The notes under the pieces are model-generated. The model had not been told where the DNA came from. It was given only the letters and a program-made list of their open reading frames with translations, and did not search any database. The translations under genes and the position numbers were made by a program. From Candidatus Kaiserbacteria bacterium RIFCSPHIGHO2_12_FULL_56_13 (GTDB lineage Bacteria; Patescibacteriota; Minisyncoccia; Phycocordibacterales; Phycocordibacteraceae), in the NCBI GenBank assembly GCA_001781625.1, contig MFLS01000027.1, forward strand, positions 8,581-14,376: a stretch of DNA of 5,796 bases, given 5' to 3'. This document shows positions 5,262 through 5,796 of the stretch, piece by piece (position 1 is the first letter of the stretch; each line of letters begins with the position of its first letter).

Positions 5262-5796
5262 ATGGCACCGAAGGTCGCCGCCCTCCGCGCAAAAAAGCTC
5301 CGCGAAGCGATTACGAAGTATCGCGAGCTCTACCACACGCAGGATATAAGCCCCATCTCGCCCGAGGCCCTCGACTCTCTCAAAGACGAGCTCGCAAAGC
5401 TCGAGAGGCGATACCCCGAGCTTGTCACGCCAGACTCCCCGACACAGGTGGTGGCAGGCAAGCCCCTCCCCGAGCTTAGAAAAGTGCGGCACAAAGTCGC
5501 GCAGTGGTCGTTCAACGATGCGTTTACAAAGGAGGATGTGCGCGCTTTTCACGAGCGTGTGAAAAAGCTCACGGGCAAGGAGCCAACCTATGACCTCGAA
5601 CTCAAGATTGATGGCCTGAAGATCGTCTACACTTACGAAAGGGGGGAGCTCGCCGTCGCCGCGACCCGCGGCGACGGCGAGGTGGGCGAGGACGTGACGC
5701 ACAACATACGAACGGTGAAAAGCGTGCCGCAAACGCTCACGGAGCCGGTTGATATCGTAAGTAGAGACGATCTTCAGGCCATCAATCTTGAGTTCG
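5262..5796 (+). CDS. ligA: NAD-dependent DNA ligase LigA, N-terminal part (3' truncated; last bases suspect)
   Basis: Cytoplasmic enzyme that seals nicks using NAD+, essential for replication and repair. From ATG 5262, 178 residues are readable of a family usually near 650-700. The Ia domain ends in LERRYPELVTPDSPTQVVAGKPL. Next come HKVAQWSFNDAF and the adenylation motif ELKIDG with the nucleotide-accepting lysine at K115, the same number as in E. coli LigA, then ATRGDGEVGEDVTHNIRTVKSVP. The Ia segment reads YHTQDISPISPEALDSL; the usual S-D-x-x-Y-D residues that help bind NMN are altered to S-P-E-A-L-D, perhaps a lineage trait. After about residue 164 the expected GE(V/I) motif is missing, because bases 5755-5796 are an inverted copy of 5597-5638. 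I trust the gene only to about base 5754. It starts 31 bases after the pilus operon and is probably transcribed separately. Confidence 0.93.
   Translation, partial: MAPKVAALRAKKLREAITKYRELYHTQDISPISPEALDSLKDELAKLERRYPELVTPDSPTQVVAGKPLPELRKVRHKVAQWSFNDAFTKEDVRAFHERVKKLTGKEPTYDLELKIDGLKIVYTYERGELAVAATRGDGEVGEDVTHNIRTVKSVPQTLTEPVDIVSRDDLQAINLEF
5597..5638 (+). repeat. Left arm of a long inverted repeat inside ligA
   Basis: These 42 bases pair with 5755-5796 as reverse complements at 40 of 42 positions, including 31 in a row (5597-5627 with 5766-5796). The arm encodes the catalytic ELKIDGLKIVYTY region of LigA, so this copy is the genuine one. The other copy ends exactly at the window edge, so the repeat may be longer than can be seen. 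Confidence 0.95.
5649..5681 (+). repeat. Perfect 14-bp stem-loop inside ligA
   Basis: Bases 5649-5662 and 5668-5681 are exact reverse complements around the loop GACCC (5663-5667), and 12 of 14 pairs are G-C. It encodes ELAVAATRGDGE, including the conserved ATRGDG motif. It lies between the two arms of the longer inverted repeat and could be the structure on which a polymerase folded back. Confidence 0.85.
5755..5796 (-). repeat. Right arm of inverted repeat: reverse-complement copy of ligA 5597-5638
   Basis: The final 42 bases repeat the ligA adenylation-motif region on the opposite strand. The only mismatches are at 5763 and 5764, close to a 7-base shared stretch (5756-5762) that could be the switch point. 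In the ligA frame this gives DDLQAINLEF, exactly what the minus strand of 5597-5627 encodes. This is most likely an artefact at a contig end; a real rearrangement that breaks ligA is the alternative. Confidence 0.9.

Noticed and set aside
5100..5732. Long open frame on the minus strand (about 210 codons) under the PilX-like gene and ligA
   Set aside because: It is antisense to two well-recognised genes, its protein has no family features, and GC-rich codon use commonly leaves long open antisense frames.
1..5796. Alternative genetic code 25 (TGA=Gly)
   Set aside because: TGA ends at least four genes precisely where families end and the next gene starts.
1..5796. Mobile elements, CRISPR arrays, tRNA or rRNA genes
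   Set aside because: No transposase, integrase or spaced direct repeats were seen, and genes fill almost the whole window; the only large inverted repeat is explained by the fold-back at the right edge.

Overview
The window looks like part of a type IV pilus (T4P) locus from a GC-rich Patescibacteria/CPR-type bacterium (Parcubacteria-like). The reasons are the compact run of PilT, PilC, a small four-cysteine major pilin, a prepilin peptidase and four minor pilins, the character of the pilin and LigA sequences, start-stop overlaps, and no clear Shine-Dalgarno sequence at any start. TGA ends at least four genes (393-395, 3509-3511, 4066-4068, 4689-4691), so the TGA=Gly code of Gracilibacteria/SR1 is excluded. 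The lineage is inferred from memory of protein families, not from a search.

Layout, all on the + strand. 1-395: C-terminal part of the retraction ATPase PilT. 398-1603: inner-membrane platform PilC. 1604-1674: short gap with a possible -10 element. 1675-2082: major pilin PilA-like. 2091-2855: prepilin peptidase/N-methylase PilD, with a perfect 12-bp GCGA-loop hairpin in its first codons. 2810-3511, 3508-4068, 4065-4691 and 4688-5230: four minor pilins (GspH/FimT-like, GspJ/PilW-like, GspI/PilV-like, GspK/PilX-like), chained by overlapping starts and stops. 5231-5261: 31-bp gap with a promoter-like element. 5262-5796: 5' part of ligA, NAD-dependent DNA ligase.

How the parts fit together: PilD cleaves and methylates the prepilins at G^F. 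PilC and the motor ATPases move them in and out of the membrane. PilA-like subunits form the fibre, and the H/J/I/K-like set probably forms the priming tip. PilT drives retraction. ligA is a housekeeping neighbour, probably with its own, possibly leaderless, promoter.

The most important caveat is at the right edge. The last 42 bases (5755-5796) are a near-perfect reverse complement of 5597-5638 inside ligA, so the ligA frame runs into its own antisense. This is probably a fold-back assembly or amplification artefact at a contig end, next to a natural 14-bp hairpin (5649-5681). No new defence or mobile system is visible. The unusual features are RNA/DNA structures and variant motifs inside an otherwise recognisable T4P operon.
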